Source of the DNA: Paraburkholderia fynbosensis
Lineage (GTDB): Bacteria > Pseudomonadota > Gammaproteobacteria > Burkholderiales > Burkholderiaceae
Length of the DNA stretch: 64,000 bases
Assembly: GCF_902859935.1 (NCBI RefSeq)
Contig: NZ_CADIKI010000004.1
Location: 62,001-126,000 of the forward strand
Direction of reading: 5' to 3'
Every line of letters starts with the position of its first letter. Positions within the stretch are counted from its first letter, which is position 1. Of this stretch, positions 17,563 through 25,629 are shown piece after piece. The notes beneath the pieces are model-generated. The model was not told the origin of the DNA and did no database searches. It worked only from the letters and a program-made list of their open reading frames with translations. The position numbers were made by a program, and so were the translations under genes.

Positions 17563-19122
17563 ATGGAACGGTTTCGCCTGAAAGTGCGTCTTTGGCTCGC
17601 GCTCGCTGTGATGTGCATGGGCATTCTGGCGATCGGCCTGTGGGGCGCTTTCAAAGCACGCGACACGATGATCGCCGACCGCCAGGCGGAGCTCAAGAGC
17701 GTCGTTAGTGTCGCGTACAGCGTGCTGGATCGCTATAACGGTCTGGCCGCGGCCGGCACGCTGCCACTCGCCGATGCGCAGCGCGCGGCGATGGATGACC
17801 TGCGCGCGATGCGCTACGACGGCGCTGGCGGCTACCTCGTGCTGGAAGACAGCCACGCCCGCGTGCTGATGCACGGCACGCGCGCCGATCTGGTCGGCAA
17901 GGACATGACGGGCGTCACCGATCCGGACGGGCGGCATGTGTTCAAGGAAGGCTCGGAGCAAACCCAGCGCGAAGGCGAAGCGTTCGTCCACCTGCAATTT
18001 CCGAAGCCGGGCTCGAGCCAGCTCGCGCCGAAGATCAACTACATGCGGCTCTACAAGCCGTGGGACTGGACCATCGTCACGGGCGTCTATACCGACGACA
18101 TCGACAGCGCGTTTTACACGGCGCTCATGAAGTACGCGGGCGCGTCGCTGCTGCTGAGCGTGCTGGTGTCGCTCGTGATCGGTGTGATCCTGCGCAGCAT
18201 TCTGCGGCAGCTCGGCGGCGAACCGGCCTACGCGGCGCAGATCGCCTCGCGGATCGCCGACGGTGATCTCGACGTGGTCGTCGAGACGAAAGCCGGCGAC
18301 GAGACCAGCCTGCTCGCCGCGATGCGGCGCATGCAGCATCGCCTCGCGCAGGCGATCACGCAGATTCGCGGCGGCGCCACGCTGATCGCGACGGTGTCCC
18401 ACGAGATCGCCGCCGGCAACGCGGACCTGTCGCGCCGCACCGAACAGCAGGCGAGCGCGCTCGGCGAAACGGCGTCGAGCATGGAGCAGATCACCGCGAC
18501 CGTAAAACAGAACGCCGACAACGCGAAGCAGGCGAGCCAGCTCGCGCACAACGCATCGGAGACGGCGGCGCGCGGCGGCGAAGTGGTCGGCCAGGTGGTC
18601 GAGACCATGCGCGGCATCTCGCAGTCGTCGCACCGGATCGGCGACATCATCGGCGTGATCGAGGGGATTGCGTTTCAGACCAACATTCTTGCGTTGAACG
18701 CCGCGGTCGAAGCGGCGCGCGCCGGCGAGGAAGGGCGCGGCTTCGCCGTGGTGGCCGGCGAAGTGCGCACGCTCGCGCAACGCAGCGCGGCGGCCGCGAA
18801 GGAAATCAAGGCGCTGATCGAGGAGTCGGCGGCGCAGATCGCGGGCGGCTCGCAGTACGTCGGCCACGCCGGCGACACCATGCAGGAAGTCGTGCTGGCG
18901 GTACGCCGAGTGACGGACATCATGGGCGAGATCAGCGCGGCGTCGGTGGAACAGAGCTCGGGCATCGAGCAGGTCAACATCGCGGTCGCGAGCATGGATC
19001 AGACGACCCAGCAGAACGCGGCGCTGGTGGAGCAAGCGAGCGCTTCCGCCGAGGTGCTCAAGGAGCAGACTGGCCAGTTGTCCGCGGCGATTGCGGTGTT
19101 CACGCTGCCGCAGCAGCGCTGA
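17563..19122 (+). CDS. Methyl-accepting chemotaxis protein with single Cache domain
   Basis: A 519-residue inner-membrane chemoreceptor. TM1 lies at about 8-30, a periplasmic Cache_2-type sensor at about 33-185 ([17 protein letters not shown], and the closing [16 protein letters not shown]), TM2 at about 190-212, then HAMP and the signalling domain. The highly conserved hairpin tip is complete ([19 protein letters not shown] then [14 protein letters not shown]). There is no C-terminal tethering pentapeptide. Start 17563 is preceded by AAGGA; ATG 17533 is less likely. The sensor resembles that of the kinase at 50735, so a similar class of small organic acid ligand is possible. No other chemotaxis genes are near. 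Confidence 0.94.
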   Translation: MERFRLKVRLWLALAVMCMGILAIGLWGAFKARDTMIADRQAELKSVVSVAYSVLDRYNGLAAAGTLPLADAQRAAMDDLRAMRYDGAGGYLVLEDSHARVLMHGTRADLVGKDMTGVTDPDGRHVFKEGSEQTQREGEAFVHLQFPKPGSSQLAPKINYMRLYKPWDWTIVTGVYTDDIDSAFYTALMKYAGASLLLSVLVSLVIGVILRSILRQLGGEPAYAAQIASRIADGDLDVVVETKAGDETSLLAAMRRMQHRLAQAITQIRGGATLIATVSHEIAAGNADLSRRTEQQASALGETASSMEQITATVKQNADNAKQASQLAHNASETAARGGEVVGQVVETMRGISQSSHRIGDIIGVIEGIAFQTNILALNAAVEAARAGEEGRGFAVVAGEVRTLAQRSAAAAKEIKALIEESAAQIAGGSQYVGHAGDTMQEVVLAVRRVTDIMGEISAASVEQSSGIEQVNIAVASMDQTTQQNAALVEQASASAEVLKEQTGQLSAAIAVFTLPQQR

Positions 19123-19134
19123 ACCAGCGCTCGT

Positions 19135-19560
19135 TCACGCGGGCGCGAAGTAGCCTTCGATGATATCGACCACGCGCCACAGCGAGCATGGCCGCCTGCA
19201 ATGGCCGTCGAAACCGGCTTCTTTGAGCGGACCGATCGGATCGAGCGGCCAGATATTGCTCATTGCCAGCAAAAGGATGCTGGCGTGGGCGGGTTCGGCG
19301 CGCACCGTGCGGGCGAACTGGTAGACCGCCGGCGAGTCGAGCCGGGTGTCCAGCAACACCGCGTGGGGACTCCACTGCTTCAGGAAACACTGCAACCTGC
19401 CCAGATCCGCGGCATAGATCGCATCGTATCCCTTCACCGAAAGCAGACGTACCAGCGAGTCGCCGATGGCCTTGTCGCGATGCGCGATCAGGATGCGGCG
19501 AAGGCTGCTCGGCCGTCGCGCTGCGCCGATTCCAGATCGCAAATTCGGTTTCATCGTCAA
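19135..19560 (-). CDS. Degenerate receiver (CheY-like) domain protein
   Basis: A 141-residue single-domain protein. The core from about residue 21 follows the receiver fold: RRILIAHRDKAIGDSLVRLL, then VLLDTRLDSP with a possible phospho-Asp, then ILLLAMSN. However the acidic pair that binds magnesium is reduced to one Asp (AHRDK), and the conserved Lys-Pro near the end is replaced by Arg-Pro (CRRPCS). Phosphorylation may therefore be weak or absent. It lies tail-to-tail with the chemoreceptor gene, 12 bp apart. No kinase is adjacent. It may be a pseudo-receiver acting by protein contact. Confidence 0.7.
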   Translation of the reverse strand: MTMKPNLRSGIGAARRPSSLRRILIAHRDKAIGDSLVRLLSVKGYDAIYAADLGRLQCFLKQWSPHAVLLDTRLDSPAVYQFARTVRAEPAHASILLLAMSNIWPLDPIGPLKEAGFDGHCRRPCSLWRVVDIIEGYFAPA

Positions 19561-19739
19561 GGGATACTCGTCTCGTCACTGGGGCCTCCGCCAGACCTTC
19601 ATGCGCGAAAACATCTAATGTAGTGAAAAAGAAAGGTTGGCGGGGGAATTTACCTTTCATCAACAACTACATACCGCGCCTTGCCTCCGGCATCCGGCGC
19701 GGACAGGGAAGCGAACCGCGCCGGTTTGTGCCGCGCGCA

Positions 19740-21227
19740 TCATGCGAGGCCAATTCCCGCGCGAGTGAGCAAACGCTGATTGCGCTCCGAGAGATTCTTC
19801 ATGCGCAACTGCTTGCCGGCTTTGCGATAGCGCTCGACCAATCCCTGCAACGCGGCGAGCGCGGAATGGTCCGCGAGCAGCAGGTGGCTGCAATCGACCG
19901 TGACGCGTTCAGGATCGTCGAGCGGGTCGAACAGCTCGTGAAAACGCGTGGTCGACGCGAAGAAGAGCGTGCCGCGCGGCACGTAGGTTTTGTCGCCGGC
20001 ACTGTCTTCGACATGCGCGTGAATTTCGCGGGCATGCTGCCACGCGAAGTTGAGCGCGGCGATCACGATGCCGCACATCACCGCAATCGCCAGATCGGAG
20101 AACACGGTGATGATGGTGACCGCGACGATCACCAGCGCGTCGTTACGCGGCACCTTGCCGAGCACGCGCAGCGAGCCCCAGGCGAAGGTCTGCTGTGCCA
20201 CCACGAACATCACGCCCACCAGCGCCGCGAGCGGAATGCGTTCGATCAGCGGCGACAGGAACAGGATGTACATCAGGATCATCACGCCGCTGACGATGCC
20301 CGAGAGCCGCGAACGGCCGCCCGAATTCAGATTGATCATGGTCTGGCCGATCATCGCGCAGCCGCCCATGCCGCCGAACAGACCCGACGCGATATTCGCC
20401 GCGCCCAGCGCGAGGCATTCGCGGTTCGGCTGGCCGCGCGTTTCCGTGATCTCGTCGGTCAGATTGAAGGTCAGCAGTGTTTCGAGCAAGCCGACGATCG
20501 CCATCAGCACCGCGTAGGGCAACACCACGTGCAGCGTGTCCAGATTCAGCGGCACCGTGGGCAGATGCAGCGTGGGCAACCCGCCTGCGATGTGCGCCAT
20601 GTCGCCGAGCGTGCGCGTGGGCAGATGCAGCAGTTGCGTGAAGAGCCCCACGCCGACGATCGCCACCAGCGCCGGCGGCGCGGCGCGCGTGAGCCGTGGC
20701 AGCAGATAGACGATCGTTATGGTCAGCGCGACGAGGCCGCACATCATCGCCAGCGCGCTGCCGTGCAGCCACTGTTCGCCTTGCGGCGTGCTCTGTTTGA
20801 AGTGCGCAAGCTGCGCGGTGGCGATGACGATCGCGAGGCCGTTGACGAAGCCGAGCATCACCGGATGCGGGACCATGCGGATCAGCTTGCCGAGGCGCAA
20901 CGCGCCGAACAGCAGCATCAGGATGCCGCTGAGTATCACCGTGGCGAGCAGATATTGCGCACCGTGCTGCACGACCAGCGCGACGATGACCACCGCCATC
21001 GACCCCGCGGCCCCGGAAATCATGCCGGGCCGCCCGCCGAACAATGCGGTGATGGTGCAGATGAAGAACGCGCCATAGAGGCCCATCAATGGATTGAGGT
21101 GGGCGACCAGCGCGAAGGCGATGCATTCCGGCACCAGCGCGAACGACGAGGTCAGGCCTGCGAGCACATTGCTTCTGATGCCGGGCAGCGCAGCGGGCCG
21201 ACCGTGAGTGGGACTAGCGGTGTTCAT
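19740..21227 (-). CDS. SulP/SLC26 family anion transporter with C-terminal STAS domain
   Basis: A 495-residue inner-membrane transporter. The N-terminal signature GLTSSFALVPECIAFALVA and GAAGSMAVVIVAL are typical of the membrane domain; about 12-14 helices can be traced. The last about 110 residues form a short STAS domain (VTVDCSHLLLADHSALAALQ). Family members carry sulfate, bicarbonate or dicarboxylates, often with sodium or protons; the substrate is not evident. Start 21227 is chosen as the first Met before the conserved core; the frame upstream to 21455 is not protein-like. The gene stands alone. Confidence 0.9.
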   Translation of the reverse strand: MNTASPTHGRPAALPGIRSNVLAGLTSSFALVPECIAFALVAHLNPLMGLYGAFFICTITALFGGRPGMISGAAGSMAVVIVALVVQHGAQYLLATVILSGILMLLFGALRLGKLIRMVPHPVMLGFVNGLAIVIATAQLAHFKQSTPQGEQWLHGSALAMMCGLVALTITIVYLLPRLTRAAPPALVAIVGVGLFTQLLHLPTRTLGDMAHIAGGLPTLHLPTVPLNLDTLHVVLPYAVLMAIVGLLETLLTFNLTDEITETRGQPNRECLALGAANIASGLFGGMGGCAMIGQTMINLNSGGRSRLSGIVSGVMILMYILFLSPLIERIPLAALVGVMFVVAQQTFAWGSLRVLGKVPRNDALVIVAVTIITVFSDLAIAVMCGIVIAALNFAWQHAREIHAHVEDSAGDKTYVPRGTLFFASTTRFHELFDPLDDPERVTVDCSHLLLADHSALAALQGLVERYRKAGKQLRMKNLSERNQRLLTRAGIGLA

Positions 21228-21492
21228 TGTCAACGAGGTGGGGAGCGCGGGAGCGCGTGGGCAAGCGGCGTACGTGGCGAGGCACGTGGCGCGGCGCAAG
21301 TTGCGTCCGGTGGCCAGGCATTTAGCCTTGACCGGAGACGATCGCAAAATGGCGAAAGGGGTGCATTTTACAGCAGTACGGTCGATGTGACCGGTGAGGC
21401 GGGCAAAGGTCGCAACCGCACGGCACACCGCGACCTTGCCTGATGCCGGCGTCACGCAACCGGCGAGCGGCTGCGTGACGAGGTGCGGACAC

Positions 21493-22083
21493 TCAGATGA
21501 TCAGGCGCGACACCTTGGTCCCTTCGACCGACACGCCGGCCATCAGGCCGCCGTTCGTCAGCACGAACGCTTCGACCGGGCTGGTGGCGGTGGACGTGTC
21601 GACCGCGCCGTTCGCGCCGACCTTCAGCACCGCGACGGTGGCATCCGCGCCGGCCGCCCAGCCCTGGCTGTGGAGGAATTTGTCCAGCGCTTCCTGCGTC
21701 ATGAACAGGAAGATGAGCGCCTTCGACTGCGCGCCGATCTGCAAACCGAACGACCCCGCGACGGTGCTATAGAAGCCCGTCGTCTGACCGTTCACCCGCA
21801 GAGCGCCTTCGCCGTATTGTCCGCCGACCCAGAAGCCCGCCGAAATGACGGACGGGAACACCAGCACGCCGCGCGCCTTCGCGACCAGCTCGCGCGAACC
21901 GTGGACGTTTTCGTAGAGGCGCGCGAGTGTCGCGTCGACACCGGCGTTGATCGTATCGCGCTTGCCGGCGTTGGCCGAAGGCGAAGCGCTGGAGGACGGC
22001 GAAGTCGTCGTGCAACCGGCGAGGCTGAGGCCAGCGGAGGCCAGGGCAGCGCTGCCGGTCAGGATGAATTGTCGTCTGCGCAT
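21493..22083 (-). CDS. SYLF-domain (Ysc84-like) lipoprotein
   Basis: A 196-residue predicted lipoprotein. The N-terminus has a basic start, a hydrophobic run and a lipobox LAGC near residues 21-24, followed by a Ser-rich linker. Residues about 55-195 fit the SYLF/Ysc84 domain, a lipid-binding fold (ARGVLVFPSVISAGFWVGGQ, GSFGLQIGAQSKALIFLFMT, and ALDKFLHSQGWAAGADATVA). In Gram-negative bacteria such proteins are probably held at the outer membrane facing the periplasm. The role is unknown. No operon partner is obvious; the SulP gene is 265 bp downstream. Confidence 0.9.
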   Translation of the reverse strand: MRRRQFILTGSAALASAGLSLAGCTTTSPSSSASPSANAGKRDTINAGVDATLARLYENVHGSRELVAKARGVLVFPSVISAGFWVGGQYGEGALRVNGQTTGFYSTVAGSFGLQIGAQSKALIFLFMTQEALDKFLHSQGWAAGADATVAVLKVGANGAVDTSTATSPVEAFVLTNGGLMAGVSVEGTKVSRLII

Positions 22084-22313
22084 GTTGGTTTTGTCCTTTT
22101 ACGTTATGAAGGTGACGGGAGGGCGGGTGCCGTTTCGCTTCCCGTGCGTTTCCCGGGGCGATGATGCCTTGCCCCGATGGCGGCACGCCCGTACGACGGT
22201 GGTGAAACAGCAAATAGCGTACCCGACCCCGCGCGTCTGCGCAGGGACAGCGGGGTGGGCTCGAAGTTGGCGTGAATCGGCGAGGTCGCGCGTTGCTTGC
22301 TCGCCTACATTTG

Positions 22314-23702
22314 TTAAGCCGCCGGTCGAATGTTCTGGTTGTGGCGGAAAAGATTGTGCGGGTCGTATCGGCTTTTTACCGCGACTAGCCGTTCGTAGTT
22401 CGGCCCGTAGGCTTCGGCGACACGGCCGCCTTCCTCCTGCGTCATGAAGTTGACGTACACGCTGCCGAGCGAGAACGGCGCGGCGGCATCGAAGAATGCA
22501 CGCGACCACGCGATGCAGCGCTCGTCGTCGGCGGCATCGTCCCAGCGGCCGTGGACGTTCATCGCGTACTGCGTATCGCGGCTCGGGTAGGCGGTGGCCG
22601 CGACCGGCACGCGCTGAGTTTGCGCACCGATCTGGCCGAAGAAAATCTCGCACTGCGGCGTCGGCAGATTGCCGATCGAACTGAGCAGCGCGTCGATCAG
22701 ACCATCGTCGATGCCGCCGAGATTGTGCGACTTCCAGTAATTGCGCGCGCCCGGCGCGAGCAGCGGGTCGAACGCCTGCTGCCACATCGCGTACGGCATC
22801 GGGCCGAGATGTTCGCCGACCGGTGTCCCGAAGCCGCGCACGGCTTCCACCACGGACGGCCCGTCGTCGACCGGCCCGCTATAGCACATCGCGAACACGA
22901 TCACCGGCGTCCCATGAACTTCCGGCGGCAGGAAAGGCAGCGGCGGCGCAAGCCGCAACACCGCCCACACGCTGAGCTCCTCCGGCATGCCGGCGTGCGC
23001 GGCGCGGTACTTGACGAGCGCCTCTTTCGCCTGCGCGATCGGCAGCACGACGAGGCCGCCGTACACGAGCGGTCCGATCGGATGCAACTGAAATTCGAAT
23101 GACGTGACGACGCCGAAATTGCCGCCGCCGCCGCGTATCGCCCAGAACAGATCTTCGTGCGAATCGGCGCTGGCGCGGACCAGTTCGCCGTTGGCGGTGA
23201 CGACGTCTGCCGACAACAGATTGTCGACCGTCATGCCGTATTTGCGGCTGAGCCAGCCGAAGCCGCCACCGAGCGTCAAGCCCGCGACGCCGGTGGTCGA
23301 GTTGATGCCGAGCGGCGTCGCGAGTCCGAAAGCCTGGGCTTCATGGTCGAAGTCGTGCAGTGTCGCGCCCGGTTCGACATACGCGCGCCGCGCTTGCGGG
23401 TCGATACGCACCGACTTCATCGACGACAGATCGAGCACGAGACCATCGTCGCAAAGCGCGCTGCCGCCGATGTTGTGACCGCCGCCGCGAATCGCCAGCG
23501 GCAGGTTGTTGTCGCGCGCGAAGGCGACGCCGTAGCGCACGTCGGCGGCGCCGGCGCAACGCAGGATCAGCGCCGGACGCCGGTCGATCATCGCATTCCA
23601 GATACTGCGTGCCTGATCGTAGCTCGCATCGCCAGGCTGCAGGAGCTGGCCTCGGATCGCGGATTTCAACTCGTCGGTAGCACTGCTGGACACATTAACC
23701 AT
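22314..23702 (-). CDS. FAD-linked oxidoreductase with BBE domain (6-hydroxynicotine oxidase/berberine bridge enzyme type)
   Basis: A 462-residue flavoenzyme. The PCMH-type FAD domain shows IRGGGHNIGGSAL near residue 71, where the His is the usual site of covalent FAD attachment. The second FAD block LTLGGGFGWLSRKYGMTVDN lies near 145-165. The C-terminal BBE motif YVNFMTQEE...RYDPHNLFRHNQNI is complete. The position used for a second cysteinyl link in bicovalent enzymes does not appear to be Cys, suggesting a monocovalent flavin. No signal peptide. Family members oxidise alcohols, amines or sugars with oxygen; the substrate is unknown. Same strand as the SDR gene upstream, 354 bp away. Confidence 0.88.
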   Translation of the reverse strand: MVNVSSSATDELKSAIRGQLLQPGDASYDQARSIWNAMIDRRPALILRCAGAADVRYGVAFARDNNLPLAIRGGGHNIGGSALCDDGLVLDLSSMKSVRIDPQARRAYVEPGATLHDFDHEAQAFGLATPLGINSTTGVAGLTLGGGFGWLSRKYGMTVDNLLSADVVTANGELVRASADSHEDLFWAIRGGGGNFGVVTSFEFQLHPIGPLVYGGLVVLPIAQAKEALVKYRAAHAGMPEELSVWAVLRLAPPLPFLPPEVHGTPVIVFAMCYSGPVDDGPSVVEAVRGFGTPVGEHLGPMPYAMWQQAFDPLLAPGARNYWKSHNLGGIDDGLIDALLSSIGNLPTPQCEIFFGQIGAQTQRVPVAATAYPSRDTQYAMNVHGRWDDAADDERCIAWSRAFFDAAAPFSLGSVYVNFMTQEEGGRVAEAYGPNYERLVAVKSRYDPHNLFRHNQNIRPAA

Positions 23703-24056
23703 GACTTGCCTCGTTGGAGAGTGAACGGCGATTCCCTCATCGCTATTCGGATGACCAAAGCAAACGGAACGCCGAAACAGAAAGCTGATTGAGAGCTTTG
23801 CTTGGGTCCAGTAAACGGGGCAGTCTGGCTAAGTCAAACACAGGTAAACCCGCGCGTGCCGGCGATCTCGCGCAAGCGCTCATGCGGCAAGCGTCCGGAC
23901 GCCGCGCAGGCGGCGATGAGCGAGCCGGCGTCGCGGATGGTGGAAATACTTCGGGAAAAGACCATGCGGCGAAGTGTTGGATTGCGCCGCGCTGGTGGTT
24001 GCGCAGCGACACTTTTGGCGTGGCCCGCATACATGCGGGTCAGCCGCGCTGGAGAA
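23703..24056. other. Intergenic region between SDR and FAD oxidoreductase genes
   Basis: 354 bp with no convincing gene, terminator or repeat. It should contain the promoter of the FAD oxidoreductase gene on the minus strand. Small frames on both strands lack start signals and family features. Confidence 0.35.
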
Positions 24057-24818
24057 TCAGCCCTTCACGAGCCCGCCGTCGACGATCAGATTCTGGCCCG
24101 TCACCGCGCGCGCCCAGGGCGACAGGAAAAACAGCACGGCGTCGGCGAATTCCTCGGGCGTCGTGACACGCCGTAGCGGCGTGGAATTCGCGATGAGGTC
24201 GAAGACGAATTCCGGGGTCGCTGCGCTCGCGTCGGTGGTGCGCAGCAGACCGCCCGACACCATGTTGACCGTGATGCCGTCGGGGCCGAGATCGTGCGCG
24301 GCGGTGCGCGTGAGCGAGAGCAATGCGGCCTTGGCCGCGGTGTAGTCGTGATACGGGACCACGGGATTCTGAAACAGATTGGTGCCGACGTTGACGATGC
24401 GCCCGAACCCGCGCGCACGCATGCCGGCCGCGGCTGCCTGAATCGTGTTGAGCGCGCTTTTGAGCGAGCCGTCGAGTTGCTGCTGGAAACGCGACCAGTC
24501 GATGGAGTCGATCGAGGGGCGTGCGTCGCCGTCGAACTGGAAGTCGGCCAGCGCGTTGTTCACGACCGAGACGATGGCCTGGCCGGTTTGCGCGTGCGCG
24601 GCTTCGAACAGACGCGCGACCGCAGCGGTATCGGTGATGTCCGCCTGCAACGGCAGCACGCGCTCGCCGAGTTCCTCTCTCAGTGCGTGCGCCAGCGTCT
24701 CACTCTTGCGGTAATTCACGATCACGCCCGCGCCTTCGCGCACCAACGCTCGCGTGATGGCCGCGCCGAGTCCGCGGGCGCCGCCCGTCACCAGCACCCA
24801 TTGATCGGATAGAAGCAT
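24057..24818 (-). CDS. Short-chain dehydrogenase/reductase (FabG-like)
   Basis: A 253-residue NAD(P)-dependent oxidoreductase of the classical SDR family. The cofactor loop TGGARGLGAAI is near residues 10-20, with an NNAL variant of the NNAG motif and the catalytic YTAAK motif. Thirteen residues before the catalytic Tyr, where Ser is usual, there is Thr (VNVGTN), so the canonical Ser is replaced by a hydroxyl-bearing alternative. The C-terminus GQNLIVDGGLVKG is standard. The start at 24818 follows AGGAAAA. The substrate is unknown. A FAD oxidoreductase gene lies downstream on the same strand, possibly functionally linked. Confidence 0.9.
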   Translation of the reverse strand: MLLSDQWVLVTGGARGLGAAITRALVREGAGVIVNYRKSETLAHALREELGERVLPLQADITDTAAVARLFEAAHAQTGQAIVSVVNNALADFQFDGDARPSIDSIDWSRFQQQLDGSLKSALNTIQAAAAGMRARGFGRIVNVGTNLFQNPVVPYHDYTAAKAALLSLTRTAAHDLGPDGITVNMVSGGLLRTTDASAATPEFVFDLIANSTPLRRVTTPEEFADAVLFFLSPWARAVTGQNLIVDGGLVKG

Positions 24819-25629
24819 CTGTTTTTCCTGTTGTCGATGAAGTTGCGAGGTTCGTATTGTTACCTGAGTTGAAGACTGCCTCCCTGTGTGGGATAGCGCA
24901 CGAAGTGGCCAACCGCGATGGAAAGGTGGCGCCAGGTTTGTAAGGGGCGTCTGACGAGGGTTGGTTTGCCGGCTTTTTTCCGGCTTCTGCGGTGATGGGT
25001 GGTGGTGCCGGGTCGAGGTTGAACAATGAGTGCGCACGGCGCTCTCTTCGATCCTGTCTGTGGGATTGCGCTCACCCGGTTTCGGCAGCCGCTCGCTTAT
25101 GTGCGGATGGACACGCAAAAAGATCTGCAGCGTAAGTTTTAACCCTGGTGGTTTGACGAAAATCGCGTTGGACTCTGTCGATGGTTATTCGATTCAAGCG
25201 GGGAGTAAGAAGCATGGTTCACGACATAATAGTTTGGACTGCGTATCTAAACGTAAAAAAGTCCGCATTTTCAGAAGCTCTCGAATTGACTATTTCGGAC
25301 GGTTCTACTCGTGCCATTCGCTGGCAATAGATCCGCGGTATCGCATTGCGTGGTCTAGCGCACGGTCGCCGTATGGCGCTCCGCATAACTTCAACGTCCA
25401 TCAGGCCATGCTGTGCCGTTCTAACGACGAAGTTCGCGCGCAGCCAGTCTCCTCTCTCGGATCACGCCAAATCGGACCGGGATTTTTCGCGAGAGACGTA
25501 CCACGCACGATGCACTTTTGCATCGCCCGCGGCAACGTCGACTGGGCTTTGAATTTTCGTTTTTAACAGTGAACAGGGATTCGTTCGTTATCTGGCCGGT
25601 CACTCTAGGTTGATAGTTAGGAGAATGAA
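24819..25629. other. Long intergenic region upstream of the glycine-rich protein gene
   Basis: 811 bp between divergent genes with no gene I can support. From about 25180 to 25340 it is relatively AT-rich, unlike the coding DNA around it. A plus-strand frame at 25030-25566 is open for 178 codons, but its composition looks random and it lacks a ribosome binding site and known motifs. TAGGAG at 25618-25623 provides the binding site for the glycine-rich protein. The long spacer suggests extended regulation of that gene or decayed DNA. Confidence 0.4.

Noticed and set aside
20143..21126. Alternative minus-strand frame within the SulP gene
   Set aside because: Out-of-frame Arg/His-rich translation; the transporter frame carries the membrane segments and STAS domain.
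25030..25566. Open frame of 178 codons upstream of the glycine-rich gene
   Set aside because: No ribosome binding site, no known motif, random-looking composition and rare codons; probably chance.
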